Positions 11,065 through 22,289 of a stretch of DNA of 64,000 nt are shown in pieces (within the stretch, counting starts at the first letter, position 1; the number at the start of each line of letters is the position of its first letter). The stretch covers positions 33,771,777 through 33,835,776 of the forward strand of contig CM042965.1 of the NCBI GenBank assembly GCA_023678885.1. Reading direction: 5' to 3'. The position numbers were made by a program, and so were the translations under genes. The DNA is from Pogostemon cablin (taxonomy: Eukaryota > Streptophyta > Magnoliopsida > Lamiales > Lamiaceae). The notes under the pieces are model-generated. The model was not told where the DNA came from. It was given only the letters and a program-made list of their open reading frames with translations, and made no database searches.

Positions 11065-12716
11065 GATGAGTATAGAAATCTCATGAATTTAGGGTCCATT
11101 TATAGCATGGTTCCATACAATTATGCTTGGTTTGAGTGTTTAAGTGCCCTAAATTGCTCGATGTTTGTAAATATTTAGAAAATTTGTATTTCGGTGGAAT
11201 TTGTATGCTTTTTAGGTATAAATGGATTCTAGAAGTGAAGAGGAAAATATAGAAAAAAACGGATCTCAATTCGAAGTTAAAACGAGGGAGAACGAGCCAA
11301 AATAGTGAAGCAGCGCGAAACTGTCACAAAAATTCGACCTTGCACAAAAATTCGGTCAAATTTTTGTGAATTTTTAGGAAAAACTGGGGCGAAATAGAGC
11401 ATTGGAGGTTGAGTATACTGACATAAAAATTTGATGTACTTCATGGAATTTCGATCGAATTTTTATGCAGTTTTGCATAAAAATTCGATGTCACTCACAA
11501 AAATTCAGTTGAATTTTTGTGCACTTTGCCACCTGTCCAGAAAATCAATTTTAATTCCCAATTTTGGCTATTTTTTCTCCAAGTTTGATTGAAAGAGAAT
11601 TAGGGAGACCCCAAAATCGCCCACACACACTCATTCACCATTTTCACACACACTATCATCCCCAATCCATTTTCTACCCAATTTTCACTCAATTTCTCTT
11701 CAAATTCCATGGATCTTCACACTTTCCATCTACCCATCACATATCTATGGAGGATTGAGGCTCAAGGAGAGAGGATTGCATCTTGAAGGAGAGAATCAAC
11801 CCAAATTCCAAATAGGGGAGAACTTACCTTTAATTTGTATTTTCTTAGTTTTAATTGCAACAATGGATGTTTGTAAGCATTATATTGATGTTTTCATGAT
11901 GTTTGTTGTTGGCTAGACCTCTTGTGAGGCTAGCCACTTGATGGATTAAGGATATATGAATTTGTTGAATTTTAGATGGTTTAATTGATGTGATTTTTTG
12001 AATTTCTTATATGATCTTTGATTTACTAGATTTGTATTGTAACATGTGTGATTAGATTCTCTATTTGTGATATTAGGAGGGCCAATCCAATATTATGATT
12101 AGGGTTTTGATTGAATCATGTTATTATATGAATTTTGTATGTTAGTGTGTGAAGTATGTGGTAGCATCTTTATATGCTTATAACATTCATGTGAGAACAC
12201 TTAATTGGTTTATCATATTTGATTGATTAATTGAGTGAGGAGACTAATCTTGTTATCATAGTATCTTAAGGGAATTGAGAGTGAGATTAAATCTTTTGTG
12301 CTTGAAACTTGTAATGAGTTAAGAACCTAATTGCCTTGGCCGAGGGATTAGGGGATTATATGTGATTGCTTCTATTCCAATGATCATTGATATTTGCTAT
12401 TTGAATTTAACAAGCCATGTTGTGTCCTTGATCTTGAATGTGATTAGCCTTGCTCTTCTTTAGATTGTCATACATCCATTTTATTTTCATTGTATCCATC
12501 TATCTTTAATTGTTTTCTTAGTTGTTAGTTTTTTTAGTGTTAACCCCCTCTTCCTTCATTGATTAGTCCTTCTAGAGCAAAACATTTCTCAAATATGGCT
12601 ACCCACTTTCGATCTTGGGTTCGATATTATACATTTTACACTTGGTCACTATGGTCTACTACGCGATAGAGTACGCTTACTCTAATCAATTTATACCAAA
12701 ATTGAAACCAAGTTCA
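11065..12716 (+). repeat. Element C 3' LTR
   Basis: 1652 bp, starts TGATGAGTATAG after a GGAGGGT purine tract and ends AAGTTCA. Homologous to 6391-8034. Confidence 0.9.
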
Positions 12717-13508
12717 CTGTTAATGATGTGACAGTTTCAACTCATGTTGTTTTATTGACTGCTTTTACCTTGTATCAGTGTTTGATACTTTCTTGGGTAT
12801 GTATTTCAGTTTCTTTAATATGAAAATAATAGTAAGTTATTAATAAATAGCTTGTTTAAAAGTTGGGAGAATTTTTTGTTGCAGTGTTTCTTCTTTCTGT
12901 ACAAAAGATGAATTTGAATTGCCTTACATGAGATAGTATAGGAGTAAACTAATTAATTTTGTGCTTTTTCAGGCCCCACTCTCTCACTTATCCCCCGTTC
13001 TTTTCTTTCTCTCTCATAATTACTCGATTGACTTTGTAAACATTATTTTCATGTTACATAATGCATTTCAGGTGGCCTTCTTTACTTGGAGTTGGGTATA
13101 TTTCACTCTTTTTTCTTAGCTGCACACTTTTTTTTTCTCTACCCCATGCTTGTGTTCACATACAAAAGTGAAATTTCACTCAACACTTCATATCATCCAT
13201 TTTAATTTCAAAATTTTCATAAACTTTTAATACATATAATTTACTTTATTGTAATCTATTTAAAGCAAACACTTACGTGTAATAGTGTCATATGCACATA
13301 TTAATTTATCAATTACTTTCTAGATGGACTATCTCTTCTAAAAGAATACTGTGATTGGAAATCAACCCTTTGGTTATAGCTCGCATAGGAGTACCATAGT
13401 TTTTACTAACGTGAAGTAGAATTTAACCCCATAATATGCTCTAACTTAGAATCAAGCCGTAGATGTAGCAATAATACATGATAATTCATCTCGTATCTTG
13501 ACTTATAG
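12717..13508. other. Spacer between element C and PEX11 fragment
   Basis: T-rich, intron-like sequence on the plus strand, ending with a TTATAG acceptor at 13508. No coding sequence recognised. Confidence 0.4.
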
Positions 13509-13621
13509 GTTCGTCAATATAAAAAATGAGTTCATTAGATGTTACGAGAGTGGAGCTTGCTCTTGCTGTATTGTATCTGAACAAAGCCGAATCAATGGAC
13601 AAGATCTGCAGGGCAATACAA
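13509..13621 (+). pseudogene. PEX11 (peroxin 11, plant C/D/E type) N-terminal fragment
   Basis: After a TTATAG splice acceptor comes a short leader and ATG at 13526. The 32-residue product begins MSSLDVTRVELALAVLYLNK and continues to KICRAIQ. This is the highly conserved N terminus of plant PEX11C/D/E proteins, membrane-remodelling factors that elongate and divide peroxisomes. Homology stops abruptly after AIQ, where the family continues YGSKFL. The frame then runs on through unrelated AT-rich sequence to 13921, and no transmembrane part is present. It is a truncated copy or captured fragment. I infer the leader corresponds to the family's 5' UTR second exon. Confidence 0.7.
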
Positions 13622-13945
13622 AGTATAAAAATAAACTATAATTACACAAGAAAGACAATTTGTGGGTATATACATAATGATGTTTGGCATAGATACATAA
13701 TTTACTCTTTTATCTGCCTCTTTAACACATTGCCTTTAACACACATAAATTTCATGATTTTAGGCAATGTATTCTGCAACATAACAGTTACGTACACAAA
13801 TGTATTTGATATGTATATCTTTTTTCCAGTAGGGACTAAGAATTTTATTGATAATATGTGTAATAGTTTTTTTTCGTACTTACTATTATATATTATTAGT
13901 AGTAGTATTATTGTTAGTTAGATTTTGTAAATTAGGAAAGAAAAT
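13622..13945. other. AT-rich sequence after the PEX11 fragment
   Basis: The open frame continues to 13921 but is low-complexity and shows no homology to PEX11. Nothing else seen. Confidence 0.4.
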
Positions 13946-15851
13946 TGATTAGTGTGAAAATCTGCATGTTTTAGGGTTCGATTTAGCACCGTTTTGTGAA
14001 ATTTATATTCGTATTTTAGCACTAAATGATTAATTTTTATATATTTAAGATATTGGTGCATTTGAGGTGTTGTTTCATGTTTTTAGGTAGAAAACAGATT
14101 AAAAGTGCAAAGTTGGAATGATGAGTGAAATCGTGAAAGAATATTGAAAAATGCATATTCAAGTTGCATAATTTTTTTGTATTTATATAAAAAGTAAAAA
14201 TTGATCATGTGATATATGGTTGGAAAGCCACAGAAGAGAAGGTCATTTTGGCTCAAGAAAAACCTCAATTGGAGATAGGATGAGGGAGTTATGATCAAAA
14301 AAGTGAAGACGTGCAAGCTGTGCCGAACCTGCACCACTCGTGCCACTTTTTCACAACTCGTGCCCTTCAAATGTTTGACTTTTTGTGATTTGTTTATATG
14401 AATAGAAATCCAAGGAATAGAGAGTCGTGCGAGTGCAAGAATCGCGTCAATCAGAGATCGGACGAAGAAGTTATGCTCAAAATCGTGAGGTCGCGCAGCT
14501 GCCAGCGAGAATTCCAAAAATTCATGAAAATTACCCTCTATTTCCTATTTTCTTGGTGGCTAAGTTATTTCCTAATTTAATATCCCTCCATATCTTCTAT
14601 AATTATATTTTTCATGATTTTTCAAGATCTACTCCTTATTTTATTCAATTCTCACACCTATATATACCCATTCTCATCACCACATAAAGTGTGGAAGAAA
14701 CTGCATAATCTACCACCACCACATCACCTAGGGTTTTAAACCCTAACCCATCACCTTCCGCCATTCATCTCTACCCTTCACCCGCCTTTCACCTATCACC
14801 CTCAATCACGGTGTTTGCTACTTGAGAAGGAGAACGGAGAAAGATCATCAAGACGGAAAGAGAAGACGGAGAATTATTCCAGACACGGGTTTTTCTTCCT
14901 TCTTTAATTTTTTATTATTGATTTATAGACTCATTGATAAGTTTCATTCCATAGACATGATTGTTTCTTGTAACACCATGGGCTAGTACTTTTCTTGGAT
15001 AGTGCTAGGTTCTGAAGTTTGAATTGTTTTGAATTTATGATCTAGAATAGGTTGGATACCTGCAGTATACTTATTCCCTTATTAATGCTTTGATTTGAGA
15101 CTTATATTATTGTCTTATATGATCTGTCCTTATTCATGAGTATGTCATTGTCTGATGCATGTTTATGATTATTGCTTGTGTCATAGAAGGAATTATATTT
15201 GTCAACCTGTTATGGATAAAGGGGATCTAACCATATAACCTTTATTCATTAGAATAATTAAAATTGGACACTTAATATATCTATTAATTACCATTCTAGA
15301 AGATTTAGTTTATTAGATTATTAGGTGAGAATTGAGGATTAATTCTTAAGTACCTATAAAGGGAAGTCTAGTGCTCTAGTCTTTAATGGAATTTTGCATG
15401 AAGTACCTAGAAAGGGAGTATGAATTATTCTTCTACATCTGAGGGTTTAAACTAGGTTTATGTGTTAAGTTTACTTTAAAAGAGGGATTAACATAGTTAT
15501 GTGATTGCTTCCATAAAATCTGCAGGAATTATAACCGATTGTCTAGTGATTTAATTTGATTAATTTAAACTGGATTTCCTAGAGTTATCTTATCTTCTCT
15601 CTTGAAACACTTGTGATTGTTTGTGATTTTTATATTTATTTATTTTATTTAATATTTATTTTTCTGCATATTAGTTTAATAATTTCCAAAATCAGAAAAA
15701 GTTACTTTGTTTTAATTATTAGTGGTGCAAATTATATTTATGTGGTAATCTATTTAGCTCTAATTCCTTGGGTTCGATATTTTTACTTGGTCACTTGTTG
15801 AACTACAATTGATTCCCTACATTTGGGGACACGCAAAAAGGTGAACAAGCA
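13946..15851 (+). mobile_element. Solo LTR of the E3 family
   Basis: A 1906-bp LTR beginning TGATTAGTGTGAAAATC and ending GAACAAGCA, homologous in reverse complement to the E3 LTRs at 23976-25762 and 51003-52783. It is flanked by a perfect 5-bp duplication, aaaat, at 13941-13945 and 15852-15856. No internal sequence remains, as expected after LTR-LTR recombination. TATATATA at 14659-14666 is a likely promoter TATA box. Confidence 0.93.
14659..14666 (+). promoter_or_regulatory. TATA box of the solo LTR
   Basis: TATATATA followed by ACCCATTCTCATCACC, in the position where the E3 LTRs carry TATAAAAGG. Confidence 0.5.
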
Positions 15852-16585
15852 AAAATAAGAGGTGATAAACGATGCAATCAAATCAGAAATTCATTAAAGA
15901 TATAATAATGATATGATTATAATTAATTAGGAAAGAGCGTAAAAAATGGCGTTATTTTACTTAAAAAACTGTTGGACTTCATAATTTAAGAAAAAAAATA
16001 ATAAAGGAAAAAAGTTCTTTCTTGTTTTTGTGGGGTTTTTCTTGACCAAAAAAATGGCTTTAATGAAATTGAAAAAGGTAAAAACTTGTTGTGGATCCGC
16101 GCACAGGACACACTCCGTGCGCCTTTAGAATTTTATTTTAAATTGTAAACCCTTTAATATAAAGATGTGTACCCTTTATTTTTTAAAGAAAATAAAAAAT
16201 ATTAATAAAATATGTATACCCTTTAGAACAAAATGGTGTACCCTTATTAATTAAAGTGTATACCCTTCAGAACAAAACAATGTACCCTTACCCATAATAC
16301 TAAATTCTGAAGCCGCACCGCATCTGGTGCACGCAAGCCTCACTCATTGAAAAATGTCTTTCTTGTGTAATTATGGTTTATTCATATATACTCCATAATT
16401 TTGCAATCTAAATCAACACGTGGTCTTGCAAAATTATATATACTGAACAAAAGGCATCATATTTAGCGTATATATTTATTTTTAAATACAATATAAAATT
16501 TATTTAAAATAAAAAATATATTTTTTTTTACAAATTTCATGGAGTATAAAAATATTTTCATTTTACGCGTATTATTTATGAAATA
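15852..16585. other. No gene; cluster of GTACCCTT motifs
   Basis: Five copies of GTACCCTT, GTATACCCTT or a close variant between about 16148 and 16296, bracketed by GCGCACAGGACACACTCCGTGCGCC-like (16097 onward) and GCACCGCATCTGGTGCACGC-like (16315 onward) palindromes. Probably a small unclassified repeat element. The remainder is AT-rich. Confidence 0.4.
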
Positions 16586-16855
16586 CTCCATCTGTTCCAA
16601 ATTTATCTTCGCGTTTACCGTAGATATAGAGTTTTAAAAAATTACTTTTGACTTACTTTTAAGGGTAGTATGATATTTTTGGGTAATAAATAAATGATAA
16701 AGTATGTTATATGTGTTAAAAAGGTGATGGCAAATTTGAAATTAAAGTATGTTAGAGGGATATTAATTAATTATTTTTCTTTTTATAGAAGTGTGAAGTT
16801 GAATTTGGGATGGATCAAAACGGGAAGTGTTAAGTTGAAGTTGGGATGGAGGGAG
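16586..16855. mobile_element. Stowaway-type MITE
   Basis: Begins CTCCATCTGTTCCAAATTTA and ends AAGTTGGGATGGAGGGAG, imperfect terminal inverted repeats of Tc1/mariner Stowaway type, flanked by TA on both sides (16584-16585, 16856-16857). 270 bp, no coding capacity. Confidence 0.8.
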
Positions 16856-16918
16856 TATAATATAGCACAATAATTAAAATTTATTTATATAGATATTTAT
16901 TTATATGCAACACATATA

Positions 16919-17131
16919 CTCCCCCGTCCCAGTTAAAGAGGGTATTTTTTTTCCATTTTGGTCACCTCCTTTCCTTTTTTACACACATGGGACCCAAACA
17001 CCCCTATAATACAATTAAAATATGGGGCTCACACTCTCACTAATACAACTACCCACTATTTATTAAATAATAATACTCCTTAATCTACGTGTAAAAAAGC
17101 AAAAGACCCTTATTATGCGGGATAGAGGGAG
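16919..17131. mobile_element. Stowaway-type MITE
   Basis: Starts CTCCCCCGTCCC and ends GGGATAGAGGGAG, with TA target duplications at 16917-16918 and 17132-17133. 213 bp, non-coding. Confidence 0.82.
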
Positions 17132-17147
17132 TATACATATAATATAT

Positions 17148-17370
17148 GACAAATTCTCTTGTAAGACATTAAATATGTAAGACGGTTCATGAGACATTGT
17201 TAAAGTATATTTTTTAAAATATGAAAATTATGAATTATAGTATGACTTTAGGATGTTATAATATAATTTATTATTGACATACTTTAACTATAAATAAGCA
17301 GACTTTAGTAGTAGGTCGACCCGTCTCACAACCATCTCATTAAAAATCCGTCTCACAAGAGAGTATCTCA
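17148..17370. mobile_element. Inverted-repeat element (MITE-like), unclassified
   Basis: The left end contains CTCTTGTAAGAC and then GTAAGACGGTTCATGAGAC; the right end contains GTCTCACAACCATCTCAT and GTCTCACAAGAGAG. The ends are inverted with roughly 75-80% agreement over 50 bp. Target duplication not certain. Confidence 0.5.
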
Positions 17371-17397
17371 TAATATATCCTTTTTAATAAAACTATA

Positions 17398-17707
17398 TTA
17401 AAGTGTAACATATATAAATATTTCACTTGTGTGAAAAGTGTAATAGTATACAAAATTGTTACCTATATAAACATGTTACATAATTGTGTTACTTGTGCAA
17501 AAGTGTTACATGACAAGTGTAACTTATTTAAAAGTGTTATAAGCATGTGTTACATATTAGAAAAGTGTTACTCGTCTATGTTACCAATGTAAAAAGTGTT
17601 ACTAATGTGTTACATATTATGATAATTTTGAAAGTGTTATCGATTTGTGTTAATTAAAATAAAAGTGTTACTCTAAGTTGTTACTTAATGTCACCTATGT
17701 TGTAGTG
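17398..17707. mobile_element. CACTA-like transposon terminus with subterminal repeats
   Basis: About a dozen copies of GTGTTAC or AAAAGTGTTAC crowd 17398-17692, followed by CTATGTTGTAGTG at 17695-17707. Read in reverse, the terminus is CACTACAACATAG, matching CACTA/EnSpm termini, and dense short subterminal repeats are typical of that superfamily. The other end is not recognisable. It abuts the truncated copia LTR at 17711. Confidence 0.5.
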
Positions 17708-17710
17708 ACA

Positions 17711-18258
17711 GATTCCTTCTACAATCAACAGCATACCATAGAGACAACACTATTTCCCAACTAACCGAGTTTGTTGATTTAATTACATGTAAATCTCACC
17801 CATTGATGAATTAAAGAAATACATACTGCCTTAGGTGTTGAGGTTATTGTATAGGGATTAAGAATACGAACATCCATAATAACTGAGATCAAGTTCTTAT
17901 ATATAGACAGTACAAGTCAAATGATCTCAAGTGGTCATGCTCAATACACACAAAGCATACTAATGTGATTCTATAGTCAAGACAAACTAATACCAAATTA
18001 CATTACAACCATCCCGATAGAGAGTCCCTGTCTATCTCAATTGTGAACGTCTATTTATACTTTATAAGGAAACCGATAATATGATCTTCCGCGTGTTGTC
18101 GCACAACATATTATCACAGTATAAAGTAAGTGGACTATTGCATCGTACGTATAAATAAATTATAAGACGCAATCATTTGATCATATGACTCTCATTTCAA
18201 ATAAATTGTTATAACATTGTTCATTCAAAAAGCTAGACTTTTAGTATACAATCCAACA
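17711..18258 (-). repeat. Copia 3' LTR, truncated
   Basis: 548 bp homologous to 52934-53480. It ends (plus orientation) CAATCCAACA and is preceded in element sense by the purine-rich GAGTGGAGAT. The last 845 bp or so of the LTR, present in the 5' copy, are missing; sequence left of 17711 is the CACTA-like terminus. Confidence 0.9.
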
Positions 18259-18432
18259 ATCTCCACTCATACTAAAAGACTATCCTGTCATGTCTTCTGC
18301 CATACATCTGATTTCCACTCCCACTACACGACCATCAAATGCTCTCGTCTTAAGGTCCTTGTAAATGGATTTACTAGGTTATCATCCGATGCAATTTAGG
18401 CGACAACAATATTCCCCTCATCATATGATTTC

Positions 18433-18915
18433 TCATAACAGGTGGTACTCGCGCTCCATGTGTTTAATTGTCTTATGAGCTCGTGATTCCTTCAAGTTCG
18501 CAACTGCACCATTATTATCACAATAAATTGTAATAATCTTGGGTAAACTTAGAATCACATCTAAGTCCATTACGAAATTTCTAGAGTCATGCAGATGGAT
18601 TTGCTGTCTCAGAGAATCCAATTCAACATCTTCCTATGGTGGAGTCTGGAGTCCAAAATATATTTCTATATAACACTCCTCCATATTATGACTCAACTTT
18701 CAAAATTAAACACATAACCTTGAGGTGGATTTACTGTCATCCCTATCTGATTTGAAAAATTTGAATCTATGTATCCCATAAGAAACAGTGAATCTGTTCT
18801 GTAAGTCCACATATAATTTCTGGTTCTTTTCAGGTATATAAGTATATGTTTTACCACAGTTCATCATTCTTTTTTGGGTTACCTTAATACCCACTGTCCA
18901 TGCGTTCAGCAAAAC
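18433..18915 (-). pseudogene. Copia RNase H remnant
   Basis: Minus-strand pieces read FKSDRDDSKSTSRLCV (about 18700-18770) and ITIYCDNNGAVANLKESRAH followed by KHMEREYHLL (18433-18540). These match the Ty1/copia RNase H hallmarks S-D-x-D-D-x-K-S-T-S and CDN-x-A. Stops and frame breaks separate the pieces, so no functional enzyme is possible. In an intact element RNase H degrades the RNA strand during reverse transcription. Confidence 0.8.
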
Positions 18916-19149
18916 AGATATCCACTCCCGTGCATAGCATTTCTTAAATTAAGCTTTCTTATTCGCCGAAGCATAAGGAACCGCCTTCATCACCTTTATC
19001 TTCTTTTGTATCATAAGAAACATTTTTTTAGATAAAGTCACATGGTAAAACGAGAAAGAATTGTATCAATTTATGAAGCTCGAGATAATCGCAAGAATAT
19101 TTCTTGCTTATCTTAAGTTCTTTATTTCATACTGCTTTATGAACCATAC

Positions 19150-19735
19150 CCATACGCCCGATAATATTCTTTTATTATCTCCAATGAGCAATATATCATC
19201 TACGTACAGTACAAGAAATACCACCACATTTTCATCACTCTTTTCAATACACAAGACCCATCCGAGCATTGATAAAATCCATGTTACTGGATTTTCTTAT
19301 CAAAACAGATATTCCATGACCTTGAAGCTTACTTTAGTCCATCGATGGACACTTTTAAGCTTACAATCAAAATGCTCTTAGCCCTTTGCAATGAATCACT
19401 CTAGTTGCTTCACATAGACATTTTTTTCAAGACTTCCAATCAGGAAAGCTGTCTTGACATCTATTTGTTGTACCTCATATTCAATATGAACAACAACAAA
19501 TAAAAGAGTCCAAATCGACTTAGGCATAGCTACCGGTGAACATGTTTCCTCATAATCGAATCTTTTCTTTTTGAGTATACCTTTTTTCAACAAGCTTTGC
19601 TTTCAAGATTTTCACCTTACCGTATGATCCTCTTTTATTTTGCATGACCACTTCCAATGGCTTCTTACACCATTTAGTGGTCATACAAGTTCCCAGATTT
19701 GATTTAGAATTCATAGATCCTATTCCAAAGATCAT
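19150..19735 (-). pseudogene. Copia reverse transcriptase remnant
   Basis: Minus-strand reading gives, 5' to 3', GKVKILKAKLVEKRYTQKE (about 19550-19640), then FDYEETCSPVAMPKSI and DVKTAFLIGSLEKNVYV (19396-19560), and finally VLYVDDILLIGDN (about 19180-19225) with the catalytic YVDD intact. These are the ordered motifs of Ty1/copia RT. Frameshifts lie between the blocks, and the first block overlaps the second in another frame at 19550-19593. Confidence 0.85.
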
Positions 19736-19984
19736 TGCATCTCGCTAAGATATCATATTTTATTTTGTAGTGCTTCGTCGTATCCGAGGGTCAATTCCAT
19801 TTTTACTAGGGACCAAGTCCCACGACTCTCCCAAAACATATATCTTACGGGTTGTCGAACAACCATCCCACTACGACAAGACACTACACGCAATTGTGTA
19901 TCAGACGTGTCACGCGTTGCAGTTTACCTTGTGGTATCTCCTCTTGTACAATTGGTATTAATACTTTGTGTTTTCCCTCCCACT

Positions 19985-20487
19985 TCCTTTAGAACTACTT
20001 ATACATAGGTATGTGATTTATTACATACTCTTTTTCCAAAAATCTAGTTTTTGTGTTAGCAATCACCCATCGATCTTTCGGACTAAATAAATCACCCTTC
20101 ATTTTTCTACGTTATCCCACAAACAGATAAACATTCATACAAAATACTATTTCTAGGGCATATCTATAAAATGAATTTAATAATTCCAAATAACTCATTA
20201 TCCATCTAACCATTTCCATAAGAGTCTTTCTCTTATTATGATTAGAAGACGCGTTATTAATTTCAATTTGTTGCATCCGTGGGATAAACATGATTTAAGA
20301 GTATACAAATTGTCACCAACGTACCATAACAAATTATAACTCTATCCTTCATTATAATGACCATGTCATTTAAATGAAATAGAGTATCCATCCGTAAATG
20401 CATAGAATCTGAAATAAAATTCTTTCTATGAAAATATACGTAAAGACAATTTCTCAAAATTAAATATTTATTTTTATCAGCAAACAA
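19985..20487 (-). pseudogene. Copia GAG-pre-integrase and integrase C-terminal remnants
   Basis: The upstream piece (20487-20263) contains YLILRNCLYV and RKNFISDS, like the pre-integrase segment L-x-N-x-L-Y-V-P...K-N-L-I-S of copia polyproteins. About 150 bp further on (20110-19985) is GDLFSPKDRWVIANTKTRFL, the integrase C-terminal GYLFYSPKD...V-x-x-x-x-x-x-F-x-E motif. The zinc finger and DDE core that should lie between are absent, so a large internal deletion has removed most of the integrase. Confidence 0.7.
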
Positions 20488-20559
20488 CTCCCACTGTAAC
20501 AGCCACTACTTTCGTAGCTTACCCATGTCCACAATAATCTCATCATCACTTAATTGCAG

Positions 20560-20960
20560 ACATTTAGTGATTTCGGTATCTACACAATGTGTCAGTAGAT
20601 GCCATCCCTAATCTTGATTCAACAACTAGTAAATGAGTTACTAACCTTGTTCATATCTTGATGAAATTGACTTTCCTTTGCCACACGTTTTGTCAGAAGT
20701 TCCCCACCATATACAACCTTTCGTATTTTAGGTAGAACTTACTCAAAACATCTAGGCAAATTATGGAGAACAAAATTGACCTAGGTTTCCCTTTCAATTT
20801 CTAACCATGTTTGTCCAATTCATTCATCAAGTTATCCATGACCTCTTGCCTTTCTAACTTGCTCAAGTATCTGAAGAGTCGCATGAGACCATCATATTTC
20901 TATTAACCTCTCACCTCTTCACTAGAGACTTTAATAGGCATCATGGGACATCCTTAGTGA
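20560..20960 (-). pseudogene. Copia gag remnant (probable)
   Basis: On the minus strand, 20900-20814 reads LMRLFRYLSKLERQEVMDNL then MNELD. Order and composition fit a copia gag (UBN2-like) region upstream of the pre-integrase piece, but no zinc knuckle is visible and no long frame remains. Identity is by position and weak similarity. Confidence 0.4.
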
Positions 20961-21329
20961 GAACACATATATTTTCCTAAGCAGTAAAATCGAAACCAAG
21001 ATTCTTTTCTAATCATCTAATTTTGGACTAATAAATATAATTTATTTTAGTCAACAATAAGTGAAATAAAACTATTTGAAATTGCAGAGAATTATAAATA
21101 AATACACCGATCAAATCTTTGAATTTATCCATTTATATTAATTTCCTCAAAATAATATAAAATAAAAGTTCACCGACATCTCAAGCACCGTGAGTTAGCA
21201 AGCCACGATAGTGTGGACGTTTACAAACCTGAACATTTATAAGAGAAGGTTTTACCCATTAATTTCATTTGTCAACCTAACCTCATGACAAAATAATTAA
21301 TAGTCGGTTCCTTTTTACCCATGCAAATA

Positions 21330-21680
21330 ATAGCAGTGACTCTGATGGGGAGGATACTTATTATTTGCATCTAAGTGTACACTATTATTTGACTCTAAGT
21401 CCATTGCGCAAGCTTATGTGCCTTACAGATGGAGAAGTACATGCATGCTCGGATAACTTCCTACATTCATCAATTATAAGTTTGTACTAGTGATCCGCAT
21501 ATAAACTCATCCGATGGGAGAAAGACACTATAGCCAACGCGCAAGTTCATGTGCATCATATTACAAACATAATTATTTAATAAAGTCTGTTCTAGCAATC
21601 CATGAATAAACTCATCCGATGGGGAGGAAGCCCTAATGCCGACGCGAAAGTTTATTCACATCACTTACAAACCAATAATA
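21330..21680. repeat. Tandem repeat, about 120-bp period, in copia leader
   Basis: Three degenerate units, the last two carrying ATAAACTCATCCGATGGG, followed by GCCAACGCGCAAGTTCATG or GCCGACGCGAAAGTTTATT. Confidence 0.65.
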
Positions 21681-21929
21681 GAGGCCGTGGGGATTAATTA
21701 TCAATCCCCTCTCCCACTTAATTATTTAACACCGAGGGTTTTTACATGTATATAATAATCAACAATAAAATACGCATCCTAGCATTCTCATATTACGGCA
21801 CATAAGGCAGTAAATCACAGAGAATCATGCATACATATACAACAATAATCAGATAATTAAATAAATTATGTCAGTTATATATCAACGAATTTGATTGTTC
21901 GCCACTAAGCACAAATGTCGGCAAAGATT

Positions 21930-22165
21930 TCCAGATTATCAAATTTTCGAAAATTTCTAAATTATCAAAATTTTGAAACCATTGATATCGACCATCGATA
22001 TCGTCCAGATTATTAAAATGATCGATATCGACCAGATTATCAGATTTTTAAAAATTTTTAGATTATCAAATTTTTAAAATTATCGACATCGACCGTCGAT
22101 ATTGTCCAGATTATCAAAATCATCGATATCAATCAGATTATCGAAATCCTCGATATCTTCCAACT
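21930..22165. repeat. ATCGATATCGACC / CAGATTATCAAA short repeats
   Basis: Interspersed copies of ATCGATATCGACC-like (for example at about 21992, 22021, 22083 and 22121) and CAGATTATCAAA-like words. Non-coding. Confidence 0.65.
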
Positions 22166-22289
22166 ACCATATATAACAATAATAGACAGTTAAATCAATT
22201 ATGGCAATTATATAATACGAAATAAATACAAAAATTATTGACTAGCATAAAACGTGCCCGGTAGCTTGACAAAAATATCTGCACGACTC

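Larger units (their letters stand above)
6391..12716 (+). mobile_element. Element C: complete non-autonomous Athila-related LTR retrotransposon
   Basis: Both LTRs are present (6391-8034 and 11065-12716), beginning TGATGA or TGATGATT and ending in TTCA. The flanking 5-mers ctgct (6386-6390) and ctgtt (12717-12721) look like a target duplication with one change. A primer site follows the 5' LTR and a purine tract (AAGTTTGGAGGGT) precedes the 3' LTR. The internal region is only 3.0 kb. It contains one disrupted ORF (8261-9391) and no RT, RNase H or integrase, so movement would depend on proteins from another element. The 3' non-coding part shares several signals with the Athila-like elements E1-E3. 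It separates the cystinosin and PEX11 fragments. Confidence 0.85.

Noticed and set aside
14083..14517. 144-codon minus-strand frame
   Set aside because: Antisense within the solo LTR; no homology and not open in the other E3-family LTRs.
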